A stretch of 64,000 bases of DNA from Defluviicoccus sp. bin129 (GCA_002239065.1 MPNO01000005.1:62001-126000); one strand, 5' to 3'. Counted from the first letter of the stretch, positions 9,854-18,631 are shown. Notes: generated by a model from the sequence alone, not told the origin. A program made the numbers and translations.

Positions 9854-10645
9854 ATGGCCGGCAACGTGCTCGCGGTCACCGGCCTGCACAAGAGCTTCGG
9901 CGGGCTCAAGGTCATCGACGAAGTCTCGTTCGACGTCGCGCGTGGCAGCCGAACCGCCCTGATCGGCCCCAACGGCGCCGGCAAGACGACGATCTTCAAC
10001 CTGCTGACCGGGGTCTACCCGGTCGACGCCGGCAGCGTGGTCCTCGCCGGTTCGGACATCACCGACATCCCGTCCAAGGACCGGGTCGTCCACGGCATGT
10101 CGCGCAGCTTCCAGAACATCCGCCTGATGCCGCATTTGTCGACGGTCGAGAACGTGATGCTCGGCCAGCACGCCCGCGCGCACTCGCTCGGCCAGCTCCT
10201 GTTCCCGCTCGGCCTGGTCGCGCGCAACAGATGGCGCGCCGAGGCCGAGGCGGCGCTCGCCGAGGCCGGCCTCGACAGCTATCCCGGCGAGGTCGTCGCC
10301 AACCTTCCCTACGGGGTGCAGAAGCGCATCGAGGTGGTCCGGGCGATGATCTCGCGGCCCCAACTCCTGCTGCTCGACGAGCCGGCCGCGGGGCTCAACG
10401 ACGTCGAGACCCGGCAGCTCCAGGCGCTCCTCGAACAGGTCTCCGCGATCGGGGTCACCATCCTGGTGGTGGAACACGACATGCATTTCGTCCGCAACCT
10501 CTGCGACCATGTGGTGGTGCTCAATTTCGGCCGCAAGATCTTCGAGGGCTCGCCCGAGGAGGTTCACCGTTCGCCGGTCGTCCTCGAAGCCTATCTGGGA
10601 ACCGACGAACCGGGATCCGGGGAAGGGGCCGCCGGTGCTGCTTGA
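9854..10645 (+). CDS. livG: ABC transporter ATP-binding protein (LivG type)
   Basis: A 263-residue cytoplasmic ATPase. Walker A GPNGAGKTT is at 38-46, the Liv-type signature is LPYGVQKRIEV (in place of LSGGQ), Walker B is LLLLDEPAAGL and the switch histidine is in VVEHDM. It starts 5 nt after the livM stop and pairs with LivF. The substrate class is set by the binding protein at 11378, not by this gene. Confidence 0.93.
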   Translation: MAGNVLAVTGLHKSFGGLKVIDEVSFDVARGSRTALIGPNGAGKTTIFNLLTGVYPVDAGSVVLAGSDITDIPSKDRVVHGMSRSFQNIRLMPHLSTVENVMLGQHARAHSLGQLLFPLGLVARNRWRAEAEAALAEAGLDSYPGEVVANLPYGVQKRIEVVRAMISRPQLLLLDEPAAGLNDVETRQLQALLEQVSAIGVTILVVEHDMHFVRNLCDHVVVLNFGRKIFEGSPEEVHRSPVVLEAYLGTDEPGSGEGAAGAA

Positions 10646-11381
10646 CGCCACGGAGCTCGATGTCCGCTATGGCAGGAACCATGCCGTCAAGGCGGTCAGC
10701 GTCGGCCTCGACCAAGGCGAGATCGTCACCGTGCTCGGCGCCAACGGCGCCGGCAAGAGCTCGCTGCTCAAGGCCCTGCTCGGCACCGTGCGGGCGGACG
10801 GGACGGTGCTGTTCGACGGCACCGACATCTCCGGCTGGTCGGCGCCGAGGCGCGTCAGGGCCGGCCTGGTGATGGTTCCCGAGGGACGCCAGATCTTCGT
10901 CAGCCTGACGGTGCACGAGAACCTGCTGATGGGGGCCTGGTGCCGCAGCGACGATCCGGAGCCCGAGACGGAGGCGATCTACGAGCGCTTCCCCAACCTC
11001 GCCGAACGCCGCCACCTGCCGGCCTCGGTGCTCTCCGGCGGCGAACAGCAGATGCTGGCGATCAGCCGCGCGCTGCTCGCCCGGCCCAAGCTGATGATGC
11101 TCGACGAGCCGTCGCTCGGGCTCAGCCCGATCCTGGTCAAACAGCTTTTCGAGCTGATCCGGGACCTCAACCGCGACGGTCTTGCGATCATGCTGGTCGA
11201 ACAGAACACCCGCATGGCGCTGGCGACCGCGCAGCGCGGCTATGTGCTGGAACTCGGGTCTGTCGTATTGAAGGGCCGGGCGAGCGAGATCTCCGGCGAT
11301 GCACGACTCGAAGACGCGTATCTCGGCGGCAATGCCGACCGGGCAAGTCCACGATCAATCCCAGGAAAGGAAATCGAATGA
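10635..11381 (+). CDS. livF: ABC transporter ATP-binding protein (LivF type)
   Basis: A 248-residue ATPase with Walker A GANGAGKSS at about 35-43, signature LSGGEQQML and Walker B LMMLDEPSLGL. The start is a GTG at 10635 that overlaps the end of livG by 11 nt, with the purine-rich GGGGAAGGGG upstream. Its last codons contain the Shine-Dalgarno for the binding protein, and its TGA overlaps that gene's ATG. Confidence 0.92.
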   Translation: MLLDATELDVRYGRNHAVKAVSVGLDQGEIVTVLGANGAGKSSLLKALLGTVRADGTVLFDGTDISGWSAPRRVRAGLVMVPEGRQIFVSLTVHENLLMGAWCRSDDPEPETEAIYERFPNLAERRHLPASVLSGGEQQMLAISRALLARPKLMMLDEPSLGLSPILVKQLFELIRDLNRDGLAIMLVEQNTRMALATAQRGYVLELGSVVLKGRASEISGDARLEDAYLGGNADRASPRSIPGKEIE

Positions 11382-12577
11382 CAGCGTATCCGAGAAACGC
11401 CCTGCTGGGCGCGGCGGCGTTGCTCGCCGCGACGACCGCCGGCCATGTGCCGGCATTCGCGCAGAACGAGATCGTCATCGGGCTGAGCTTCGGCCGCACC
11501 GGGCTCTATTCGACGATCAACAAGACCACCGAGGTCGCCGTCGATATCGCGACCCGGGAAATCAACGCCGCGGGCGGCATCAACGGCAAGACGGTGCGGA
11601 TCGTCAAGTTCGATACCGCGGGCGACCCGAAACAGGCCGTCGTCGCGGTGCGCAAATTCGCGCGCGACGACAAGGCGCTCGCCGTCATCGGCCCGTTCTC
11701 GTCGAGCGAAGCGCGCGTCGCATTCGCCGCCGGGGAGCGCGAGAAGATCGTCCAGATCCCCAACGCGTCCTCCGCGCCCAAGCTGGCCGACAAGTTCTCC
11801 TACGCGTTCCGCCTGACCGAGAGCGAGTACCTTCAGTTCCTGCGCGTCGTGAAGACGCTGAAGAAGCGCGACGCGCTGAAAAAGTCGGTGGCGATCATGT
11901 ACGGCACCGACGACGTGGTCTCGAAGGCGGTCGGGCTCGCCATCATGAAGCCGATCTTCGAGAAGGAAGGCGTGAAGATCACCGGGCCGCTCGGCTTCCC
12001 GTCCAAGGCCTTCGACGTGGCGCCCCAGGTCTCCCAGCTCAAGGGCAAGAAGCTCGACTATATCGGGGTTGCGACCATCACCCCGGTCGCTATCCGGGTT
12101 CTCAAGGAGATCCGCCGCCAGGGCATCCAGACGCCGCTCATCGGCTCGCAGATCTGGGCCGATCCCGAGATCATCGAGAAATTCGGCAAGGCCGGCGACG
12201 GCTCGGTCTTCATCACCTATTTCTACTATGACCGTGACGACCGCTCGCGGACCTTTTCGAGGAAGTTCGTGGAGGCCGCCGCCAAGCTCGGCATCAAGAA
12301 GCCGTTCCCGCATCACGTCGACGTCAGCGCCTATGACACGATGTATGTGCTGAAGGCGGCGATGGAATCGGCCAAGATCACCGGCGATCCCGCGAAGCTG
12401 GCGGCGGAGCGGACGGCGATCCGCGACACCCTCGGCAAGCTCACCTATGACGGGCTGATCGGCAAGATCTGCTTCGAGAGCACCGGGGACGCCCAGCTCC
12501 CGGGCTATGTGCTGACGATGAAGGACGGGAAGTGGATCCTGCTCGACGAGCACAAGTCGCTGCCCTGCAAGGCGTAG
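11378..12577 (+). CDS. periplasmic substrate-binding protein of the Liv-type transporter
   Basis: A 399-residue type I periplasmic binding protein (LivK/Peripla_BP_6 family). Residues 1-28 form a Sec signal peptide ending V-P-A-F-A, then the mature start QNEIVIGLSFGRTG. The family block GGINGKTVRIVKFDTAGDPKQA is present (conserved GG, D and P). It binds the ligand for the LivHMGF transporter; members of this family bind amino acids, amides, urea or aromatic acids, so the ligand cannot be read from sequence. The ATGA overlap with livF and last place in the operon are atypical for a protein usually made in excess. Confidence 0.92.
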   Translation: MTAYPRNALLGAAALLAATTAGHVPAFAQNEIVIGLSFGRTGLYSTINKTTEVAVDIATREINAAGGINGKTVRIVKFDTAGDPKQAVVAVRKFARDDKALAVIGPFSSSEARVAFAAGEREKIVQIPNASSAPKLADKFSYAFRLTESEYLQFLRVVKTLKKRDALKKSVAIMYGTDDVVSKAVGLAIMKPIFEKEGVKITGPLGFPSKAFDVAPQVSQLKGKKLDYIGVATITPVAIRVLKEIRRQGIQTPLIGSQIWADPEIIEKFGKAGDGSVFITYFYYDRDDRSRTFSRKFVEAAAKLGIKKPFPHHVDVSAYDTMYVLKAAMESAKITGDPAKLAAERTAIRDTLGKLTYDGLIGKICFESTGDAQLPGYVLTMKDGKWILLDEHKSLPCKA

Positions 12578-12596
12578 CCCGGCGACCGACCGCTTG

Positions 12597-12628
12597 GCGG
12601 CCGGGCGGCGCCAGCCCCGCCCGGCCGC
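12597..12628 (+). terminator. strong GC hairpin after the Liv operon, probable terminator
   Basis: A perfect 12-bp stem (12597-12608 with 12617-12628) and an 8-nt loop lie 20 nt after the binding-protein stop. There is no T-run, so it may instead be an RNA-stabilising 3' hairpin. Confidence 0.5.
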
Positions 12629-12709
12629 GGCGACCGTTCCGGAGGCGCCAGGGCCGATCTCATCGGGCTTGACGGGACTCGGGCCGCCGGATTCGCCGGT
12701 CGTGCCGGT

Positions 12710-13276
12710 TCATGGCCAGAGCTTGCGCGCCTCGGCCCACAGATTCTCCCTGCCGACCGAGAGATACCAGCGCTCGAACCGTCGGCGGTGTCCCTGCCAG
12801 GGCTCGCCGAGATCGGGCCGGGGGTCTTCGCTGAACGCATAGGCCATCCCCTCCGAGAACCAGCCGGGCATGCGCCACTGGCGAATGACGCCCAGCCGCT
12901 CGGCCTGAAGATGATGGATCATCTCGTGGCGCAGGATGTGGTCCCGCCAGCCGCGCGGGGCCAGCACGATGCCGGAGACCCCGACGGTGCGGGCGGCCGC
13001 GCGCTCGAACCCGAAGGACCGGAAGCACGCCCGCGAGGCGCAGAAAATCACCCGGGGCCCGGCTTCGATGTTGCCGACCGAGGCGACGACGAACGCATGC
13101 GCCCGGTCGTAGAGCGCGGCGGCCTCCGCTGCCCGCGACGTGTCGTCGGTGCAGATCAGCTCGCTCACGCAGGAAACGCCCGCCCATTCCGGCATCAGCA
13201 CCCGGACGGGCTTGTAGACCGTCCAGGCGGCCACCGGGCTCATGACCAGGCAAGTCAGCGAGAGCCGGATCAGCAT
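12710..13276 (-). CDS. membrane-anchored gluzincin-like metalloprotease-fold protein
   Basis: A 188-residue protein with an N-terminal hydrophobic segment (about 2-22) that is a signal anchor or signal peptide. A HExxH zinc site, HEMIH (His117, Glu118, His121), is followed 20 residues later by WFSEGMAY with Glu142 as the likely third ligand. That is the gluzincin layout of small peptidase_MA-like proteins. Cysteines at 36, 42, 79 and 84 suggest disulfides and a periplasmic location. I do not recognise a named family. The frame is open far upstream, but the ATG at 13276 gives the signal sequence. It is convergent with the Liv operon. Confidence 0.75.
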   Translation of the reverse strand: MLIRLSLTCLVMSPVAAWTVYKPVRVLMPEWAGVSCVSELICTDDTSRAAEAAALYDRAHAFVVASVGNIEAGPRVIFCASRACFRSFGFERAAARTVGVSGIVLAPRGWRDHILRHEMIHHLQAERLGVIRQWRMPGWFSEGMAYAFSEDPRPDLGEPWQGHRRRFERWYLSVGRENLWAEARKLWP

Positions 13277-13447
13277 CCGGCGCGAGGATGGGTGGGCCGG
13301 ATCGGTCAAGCCCCGGGTTTCCGCCTCTATCGCCACGCTCTGGCCGCTGCGCGCAACGCTACCCGATCCGCGGCCGGCGCGGTATCGCTTGCTACCGTCC
13401 TCCGGCGATTGTAGACACCCGGCGACACAAAGGGAGCCGGGGGCAGG

Positions 13448-14116
13448 ATGGCCGATCCAATCAAGCTGGCCGGGCCGGAGGCGGGACCGGCATCGGGCGG
13501 GGCGCCCGATTCGCTGGTCGTGCTGGTGCACGGCTACGGCGCCGACGGCAACGACCTGATCGGGCTCGCGCCGCATTTCGCGCAAGCCCTGCCCGACGCC
13601 GCCTTCGTCTCGCCGCACGCCCCCTACCCGTGCGAGATGGCGCCGTTCGGCCGCCAGTGGTTCAACGTCTGGAACGAGGACCCGGTCTCGCGACTCGACG
13701 AGATCCGCCACGCCGCGGCGATCCTGGACGGCTTCATCGACGAGCGCTGCGCCGCGATCGGCATCGCCGAGGACCGGCTGGCGCTGCTGGGCTTCAGCCA
13801 GGGGACGATGATGTCGCTGTTCGTGGCGCCCAGGCGGGCGGTGCCCTGCGCCGGGGTGCTGGGCTATTCCGGGCGGCTCGAAGGGGCGGACCTGCTGGCC
13901 GCCGAGACGGTCGCGCGCCCGCCGGTGGTCCTGGTGCATGGCGATTCCGACGAACTCCTGCCGCTCCACCGCCTGCAGCACGCCGAGGCGGCGCTCGCGG
14001 AGAACGGGTTCGACGTCGCCACCCATGTCAGGCCCGGGCTCGGCCACGGCATCGACGAGGCCGGGATCGAGATCGGCCGGCGGTTTCTCGCCTCCCGCCT
14101 GGGAACCGCTCCCTGA
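13448..14116 (+). CDS. phospholipase/carboxylesterase family hydrolase
   Basis: A 222-residue single-domain alpha/beta hydrolase of the bacterial carboxylesterase/acyl-protein-thioesterase family. The oxyanion region is LVHGYGADGNDL. The nucleophile elbow is GFSQGT with Ser117, the acid Asp168 lies in HGDSDELLP and the histidine is His200 in GLGHGID. These match the YpfH/EstB-type block pattern. It probably hydrolyses short-chain esters. The gene is followed 67 nt later by the CoA-transferase gene on the same strand. Confidence 0.9.
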   Translation: MADPIKLAGPEAGPASGGAPDSLVVLVHGYGADGNDLIGLAPHFAQALPDAAFVSPHAPYPCEMAPFGRQWFNVWNEDPVSRLDEIRHAAAILDGFIDERCAAIGIAEDRLALLGFSQGTMMSLFVAPRRAVPCAGVLGYSGRLEGADLLAAETVARPPVVLVHGDSDELLPLHRLQHAEAALAENGFDVATHVRPGLGHGIDEAGIEIGRRFLASRLGTAP

Positions 14117-14183
14117 CCGGGCGCCGTTGACACTCCGGCGGGGGTGCAACCAGGATTCCCGACCCCGTTCAGGAATGGTGACC

Positions 14184-15398
14184 ATGCCGATCGATGCCGG
14201 AGACCGACAGGGGCCGCTCAGCGACTTGCGCGTGCTCGAGATGGGCCAGCTCATCGCCGGGCCGTTCTGCGGCCAGCTGCTGGCCGATTTCGGCGCCGAG
14301 GTGATCAAGCTCGAACAGCCCGGCAAGGGCGATCCGATGCGCGAATGGGGGGCGGAGAAGCCGCACGGCAAGAAGCTCTGGTTCCCGGTGCTGGCGCGCA
14401 ACAAGAAATCGGTGACCGTGAACGCCCGCGAGACCGAGGGCCAGGCGATCGTCCAGCGCCTCGCCGCGCAGTCGGACATCGTCGTCGAGAACTTCCGCCC
14501 CGGCACGATGGAGCGCTGGAACCTCGGCTACGAAAAGCTCGCGGAGATCAACCCCGGGATCGTCATGGTCCGGGTCTCGGGCTACGGCCAGACCGGTCCC
14601 TACGCGCAGCGCGCGGGGTACGGCGCGATCGGCGAGGCGATGGGCGGGCTGCGCTACGTGGTGGGCGACCCCGCGACCCCGCCGAGCCGCACCGGCATCT
14701 CGATCGGCGACACGCTCGCCGCCACCTTCGCCGCGCTCGGCGCCGTGATGGCGATCCACAACCGGCAGCGTTCGGGCCGCGGCCAGGTGGTCGACAGCGC
14801 GATCTACGAGGCGGTGCTCGCGGTGATGGAATGCCTGGTCACCGAATACGATCTCGGCGGCTATGTGCGCGAGCGCACGGGCTCGATCCTGCCGATGATC
14901 GCGCCGTCCAACGTCTACCCGACCCGGGAGGGCAAGATGGTGCTGATCGGCGCCAACCAGGACAGCGTGTTCGGCCGCCTCGCCGAGGCGATGGGCGAGC
15001 CCGGGCTGGCGAGCGACGAGCGCTACGCCACCCACATCGCGCGCGGCAACAACCAGGCCGAGCTCGACGCGCGCATCGCCGCGTGGACCGCGACGCTGGA
15101 GGCGCCGGCGCTGATCGAGCGGCTGAACGCGCACGGCATCCCGAACGGCGACATCTACCGCGCGCCGGAGATGCTGGCCGACGCCCATTTCAAGGCGCGC
15201 GAGGCGATCGTGCGCATCGCCGATCCCCTGCTCGGCCCGATGCGCATGCAGAACGTCGCGCCCAAGCTGTCGGAAACGCCCGGCGCCGTGCTGAGGACCG
15301 GCCCCGCGCTCGGCGAGCACAACGCCGAGATCCTCGGCGGGCTGCTCGGCATCGACGAGGCCGAACGCACCCGCCTCGCCGAAGCGGGGGTTGTGTAG
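14184..15398 (+). CDS. class III CoA-transferase (CaiB/BaiF family)
   Basis: A 404-residue formyl-CoA/carnitine-CoA-transferase-type enzyme that moves CoA between carboxylates. The N-terminal block LRVLEMGQLIAGPFCGQLL and ADFGAEVIKLE are diagnostic. NFRPGTMERWNLGYE and the aspartate of GISIGDTLAAT (Asp176, expected to form the aspartyl-CoA anhydride) are present. Two in-frame ATGs (14175, 14184) are possible; the second has AGGA at a suitable distance. The acid partners are unknown; glutaryl-, mesaconyl- or succinyl-type transfers are all possible. Confidence 0.9.
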   Translation: MPIDAGDRQGPLSDLRVLEMGQLIAGPFCGQLLADFGAEVIKLEQPGKGDPMREWGAEKPHGKKLWFPVLARNKKSVTVNARETEGQAIVQRLAAQSDIVVENFRPGTMERWNLGYEKLAEINPGIVMVRVSGYGQTGPYAQRAGYGAIGEAMGGLRYVVGDPATPPSRTGISIGDTLAATFAALGAVMAIHNRQRSGRGQVVDSAIYEAVLAVMECLVTEYDLGGYVRERTGSILPMIAPSNVYPTREGKMVLIGANQDSVFGRLAEAMGEPGLASDERYATHIARGNNQAELDARIAAWTATLEAPALIERLNAHGIPNGDIYRAPEMLADAHFKAREAIVRIADPLLGPMRMQNVAPKLSETPGAVLRTGPALGEHNAEILGGLLGIDEAERTRLAEAGVV

Positions 15399-15453
15399 GG
15401 CGGCATCCCTGCTGTCTTGCCCCCGACGGCTTCCCCGCCGCGGACACGTGCGC

Positions 15454-15867
15454 ATGGACATACCACTTCCGATTGAATTACTTGTCTACGGAACGCCGAT
15501 ATCCGCTCAAGCCAAGCAGGCGAGATCGCGCGACGATTGGAAGCGACGCGTTCGGGAGGCGAGCTCCGACGCGTTGCCGGAGGATCATTGGGCAACGGAA
15601 GGGCGGATTGCGGCGACGCTGTATTTCTTTCCCGACCGCCCGATGCAGGGTGACATCGACAATATCGTGAAGCCGGTTCTGGACGCCTTGGCCCGCCATG
15701 TCTATCTCGACGACAGGCAGGTGGAGCGGGTGGTCGTGCAGAAGTTCGAACCCGAGCATGTCTTTCCCTTCGCGTCGCCCAGCGCGCGTCTGAAGGAAGC
15801 GCTCAGCGGGGGCAAGCCGATGCTTTATGTGCGAATATCCGACGACCCGTTCGAGGAACTGACATGA
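15454..15867 (+). CDS. RusA-family Holliday-junction endonuclease-like protein
   Basis: A 137-residue protein with the RusA core. GDIDN carries the metal-binding pair Asp67 and Asp69, KPVLDAL has Lys73, and YLDDRQV has Asp86/Asp87. These correspond to Asp70, Asp72, Lys76 and Asp91 of E. coli RusA. RusA resolves four-way DNA junctions as a dimer and is normally phage-borne. No other phage gene is nearby. The ATG at 15454 is preferred to an upstream in-frame start because MDIPLPIELLVYG matches the family's first strand. Its TGA overlaps the ATG of the next gene. Confidence 0.82.
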   Translation: MDIPLPIELLVYGTPISAQAKQARSRDDWKRRVREASSDALPEDHWATEGRIAATLYFFPDRPMQGDIDNIVKPVLDALARHVYLDDRQVERVVVQKFEPEHVFPFASPSARLKEALSGGKPMLYVRISDDPFEELT

Positions 15868-16508
15868 TCCGTTCCCACAGCGAGGCCCGGCTGCTCCTGG
15901 TGGGGATCCTCCGCGATCTGGAGGCCGAGGATTACGAGGTTCATACCGAGTCGTTGGCCGATCACCTTCCCCCGTTCGTGGGCGAGTATCGCCCTGACGC
16001 AATCGCGCTCGGTAAGCCCAGGAATCTGGCGATCGAGGTGACCCTGGAGGGTATGCCGGGCAGATCGGCGTCCGAGGAATTGCGGCGCCGCTTCGACCAG
16101 GACTCCGCCTGGGATTTGCGGGTCTACTACGCCCGACCCAGGGGAAGGGCGGAACCGGTCGAACCGGTGCCGCTCGAGAGCATCGACGCTTCGATCCGCG
16201 AAGTCGAAGAATTGAGCGGGAACGGGCGGGAGCAGCTTGCCCTGCTCAGAGCCTGGGCGACATTGGAGGCGCTGGGACGCAGGCTGCTGCCGGGGAAGTT
16301 CGGACGCGCCCAGGCGCCGGGCCGCCTCGTGGAGGTCCTTGCCTTCGAAGGGAACATAGCGCCGGACGAAGCGGATCTCCTCCGGTCGCTCGCGGACAAT
16401 CGAAATCGTTTCATCCACGGATCCTTGAACATGCCGGTGGACCCTTCCGAGCTCGCCCGTTTCGCCGAGACGCTGAAGGAGCTCCGCGGCCAATTGCCGG
16501 CGCAGTAG
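15864..16508 (+). CDS. unknown protein with nuclease-like N-terminus and HEPN-like RNRFIH motif
   Basis: A 214-residue protein translationally coupled (ATGA) to the RusA-like gene. I do not recognise the family. The N-terminal half has RPDAIALG followed by LAIEVT (Pro44-Asp45, Glu58), resembling the PD-(D/E)XK core but with Thr in the lysine position. The C-terminal helical half ends in DNRNRFIHGS, where Arg180-Asn-x3-His185 fits the R-x4-6-H active site of HEPN RNases or of DUF4145-like HEPN relatives. Function is unknown; a coupled nucleic-acid repair or defence role with RusA is inference. It is convergent with the EamA gene (3 nt between stops). Confidence 0.75.
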   Translation: MIRSHSEARLLLVGILRDLEAEDYEVHTESLADHLPPFVGEYRPDAIALGKPRNLAIEVTLEGMPGRSASEELRRRFDQDSAWDLRVYYARPRGRAEPVEPVPLESIDASIREVEELSGNGREQLALLRAWATLEALGRRLLPGKFGRAQAPGRLVEVLAFEGNIAPDEADLLRSLADNRNRFIHGSLNMPVDPSELARFAETLKELRGQLPAQ

Positions 16509-16511
16509 ACC

Positions 16512-17381
16512 CTACCCCGCCCTCGCCTCCCGCGCCTCGATCCTCACCAGCGCATACGAGCTGGCGAAGATGATCGCCGCGCCCGCCGGCATCCAGATGT
16601 CGCTGGTCTCGCCGAACAGGACCCAGGCCGCGCCGGCGGAAAGCGGCAGGCGGAGAAAGTCATAGGGCACGACGGCGCTCGCATCGGCCGCCGCATAGGC
16701 GCGCGAGACGAAATAGATCCCGCCCATCCCGCCGAGCCCGACGCCGATCATGGCGAGCGCGTCCCACCACCCCGGCGTGACCCACACGAAGGCGGCCGGC
16801 AGCGCCGACAGAGGCAACATCAGGAGATTGCCGAAAAGCGTGCTCTGGACCGGAGTGTCGGTGGTCATCAGCTTCTTGATGCAGATATTGGACGCGCCGT
16901 AAGCGGCCGCCGAGGCAAGCACGGCGAGGGTGGCCGCGCCGATCTCCGCGAATCCCGGGCGCAGGATGATGAGCACGCCGGCGAAGCCGATGGCGATCGC
17001 CCGCCAGCGCGGGACCCCCACCGCCTCGCCCAGCAGGACCGCCGCGAGCACGGCGATGAACAGCGGCTGGGTGAAGCTCAACGCCACCACGTCGGCGACC
17101 GGGATGTGGAGGAGGCCGTAGAACAGCCCCAGAATGCCGATATAGGCGAAGGCGACGCGGACGCAGTGGAGCCCCATCCGGCTCGTTCGGAACACCGATC
17201 CGGAACTCCTGAGCAACAGCGGCACGATGAAAGCCACCGTCACCAGGTTGCGCACGAACAGGATCTCGAAGGCCGAGTACGCATCGCCCAGCGCGCGGAC
17301 GAGGATCATCATCGCCGACCAGCAGAGCGCCGCCAGCGTCATGTAGACCGCGCCCCGGACGGCCGGCGGGTAGCCCGTCAT
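16512..17381 (-). CDS. EamA/DMT-superfamily transporter
   Basis: A 289-residue inner-membrane protein with about ten hydrophobic helices in two EamA repeats. Recognisable segments are LCWSAMMILVRALG, FGVALSFTQPLF-like VADVVALSFTQPLF, and VVPYDFLRLPLSAGAAWVLFGE. The family exports metabolites or amino acids. It is the last gene of a minus-strand operon, 6 nt after the GST at 17388-18008. The substrate is unknown. Confidence 0.9.
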   Translation of the reverse strand: MTGYPPAVRGAVYMTLAALCWSAMMILVRALGDAYSAFEILFVRNLVTVAFIVPLLLRSSGSVFRTSRMGLHCVRVAFAYIGILGLFYGLLHIPVADVVALSFTQPLFIAVLAAVLLGEAVGVPRWRAIAIGFAGVLIILRPGFAEIGAATLAVLASAAAYGASNICIKKLMTTDTPVQSTLFGNLLMLPLSALPAAFVWVTPGWWDALAMIGVGLGGMGGIYFVSRAYAAADASAVVPYDFLRLPLSAGAAWVLFGETSDIWMPAGAAIIFASSYALVRIEAREARAG

Positions 17382-17387
17382 GGGCTC

Positions 17388-18008
17388 TCAGGCGAGCGGC
17401 TTCATGATGTGCTCCCGGTAGGCCGGGCGTTCCGCGAGCCGGCGGTACCAGCGTTCCAGGTTGCGGAAGTCCTCGCGCTCGATGTCGAGGTGGTACCAGC
17501 GATAGGCGGCGATGCCGACCGGGATGTCGCCCATGGTGAAGTCGCGGCCCGCGACGAAATCCGATCCCGCGAGCGCCGCATCCAGCATGGCGAACAGCCG
17601 GGCGGTGCGGTCGCGCGCAGCGGCGATCCGTGCCATGTCGCGGTCTTCGGGCGGGGTCCTGACGAGGCCGCGGAACACCGTCACCATGGTCGGGCTCAAC
17701 GTCGCGATCTGCCAGTCCATCCAGCGTTCCGCGCCGCCCCTGATGCGCGCGTCCTCGGGCCACAGCGTTCCCGCGCCGTGGGTGGCCGCGAGGTAGCGGA
17801 CGATCGCGTTCGATTCCCACAGCGTGTAGTCGCCGTCGATCAGGGTCGGCACGTAGCCGTTCGGGTTGAGCGCGAGATATTCGGGCGTGTCGTTGCCGCC
17901 GAACTTGCCGCCGATATCCTCGCGCTCGAACTCGAGCCCGAGCTCGCCCGCCGCCCACAGCACCTTCTGCACGTTGGACGAGGTGTCGCGTCCGAGGATC
18001 CTGAGCAT
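17388..18008 (-). CDS. glutathione S-transferase (tandem copy 1)
   Basis: A 206-residue GST with an N-terminal thioredoxin domain (LRILGRDTSSNVQKVLW), the gamma-Glu/SNAIV region WESNAIVRYLA and an all-helical C-terminal domain with MGDIP. The serine in TSSNVQ is the likely catalytic residue. Its ATG shares one base with the TGA of the upstream paralogue, and the two proteins agree over most of the first 80 residues, so this is a tandem duplication. The substrate is unknown. Confidence 0.9.
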   Translation of the reverse strand: MLRILGRDTSSNVQKVLWAAGELGLEFEREDIGGKFGGNDTPEYLALNPNGYVPTLIDGDYTLWESNAIVRYLAATHGAGTLWPEDARIRGGAERWMDWQIATLSPTMVTVFRGLVRTPPEDRDMARIAAARDRTARLFAMLDAALAGSDFVAGRDFTMGDIPVGIAAYRWYHLDIEREDFRNLERWYRRLAERPAYREHIMKPLA

Positions 18009-18631
18009 CAGGCGAGGCCGATATCGACCACGTGCCGGGCGAAGGCGGGGCGCCGGGCGATCGTGTCGTACCAGCGTTTCGCGTTGGGGTAGTCCTCGCG
18101 CTCGAAATCGAGGTTGAACCAGCGGAAGGAGAGCACCGCCGGCGGCATGTCGCCCATGGTGATCGACTCGCCCGCGATATAGGCGCGGTCGGCGAGATGG
18201 GCGTCGAGCATCGCCATCAGCTTCGACCAGGCGTCGCGGCTCCTGGCGATCGCGTCGGGGTTGCGCTCGGCGGGCGGTGTGCGGATCAGCCCCTGGAAGG
18301 CCGGGACGTGGGTGGGCGCGAGCGAACCGAGCGACCAGTCCATCCACTGTACGGCGCGGGCGCGGGCTTGCAGGTCGTCGGGATACCAGCTGCCCGCGGC
18401 GTGGCCGGAGGCGAGGTACTGGACGCAGGCGTTGGATTCCCAGATCACGAAATCGCCGTCGATCAGCGTCGGCACCCTGCCATTGGGGTTGAGCGCCAGG
18501 TATTCCGGCCGGTCGTTGCCGCCGAACGGCCCGCCGATATCCTCGCGCTCGTAGGGGATGCCGACCTCCTCGCACAGCCAGACCACTTTCTGGACGTTGG
18601 ACGAGGTGGCGCGGCCGAGAATCCTGAGCAT
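18008..18631 (-). CDS. glutathione S-transferase (tandem copy 2)
   Basis: A 207-residue GST paralogous to the following gene: MLRILGRATSSNVQKVVW, then NDRPEYLALNPNGRVPTLID and WESNACVQYLA. The same active-site serine context TSSNVQ is present. It starts 13 nt after the stop of the rRNA methyltransferase gene and overlaps the next GST by one base, so the four genes to EamA look like one operon. Confidence 0.9.
   Translation of the reverse strand: MLRILGRATSSNVQKVVWLCEEVGIPYEREDIGGPFGGNDRPEYLALNPNGRVPTLIDGDFVIWESNACVQYLASGHAAGSWYPDDLQARARAVQWMDWSLGSLAPTHVPAFQGLIRTPPAERNPDAIARSRDAWSKLMAMLDAHLADRAYIAGESITMGDMPPAVLSFRWFNLDFEREDYPNAKRWYDTIARRPAFARHVVDIGLA

Noticed and set aside
15454..16508. Prophage remnant around the RusA-like gene
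   Set aside because: Flanking genes are metabolic; no integrase, capsid, replication or lysis genes and no att repeats are seen.
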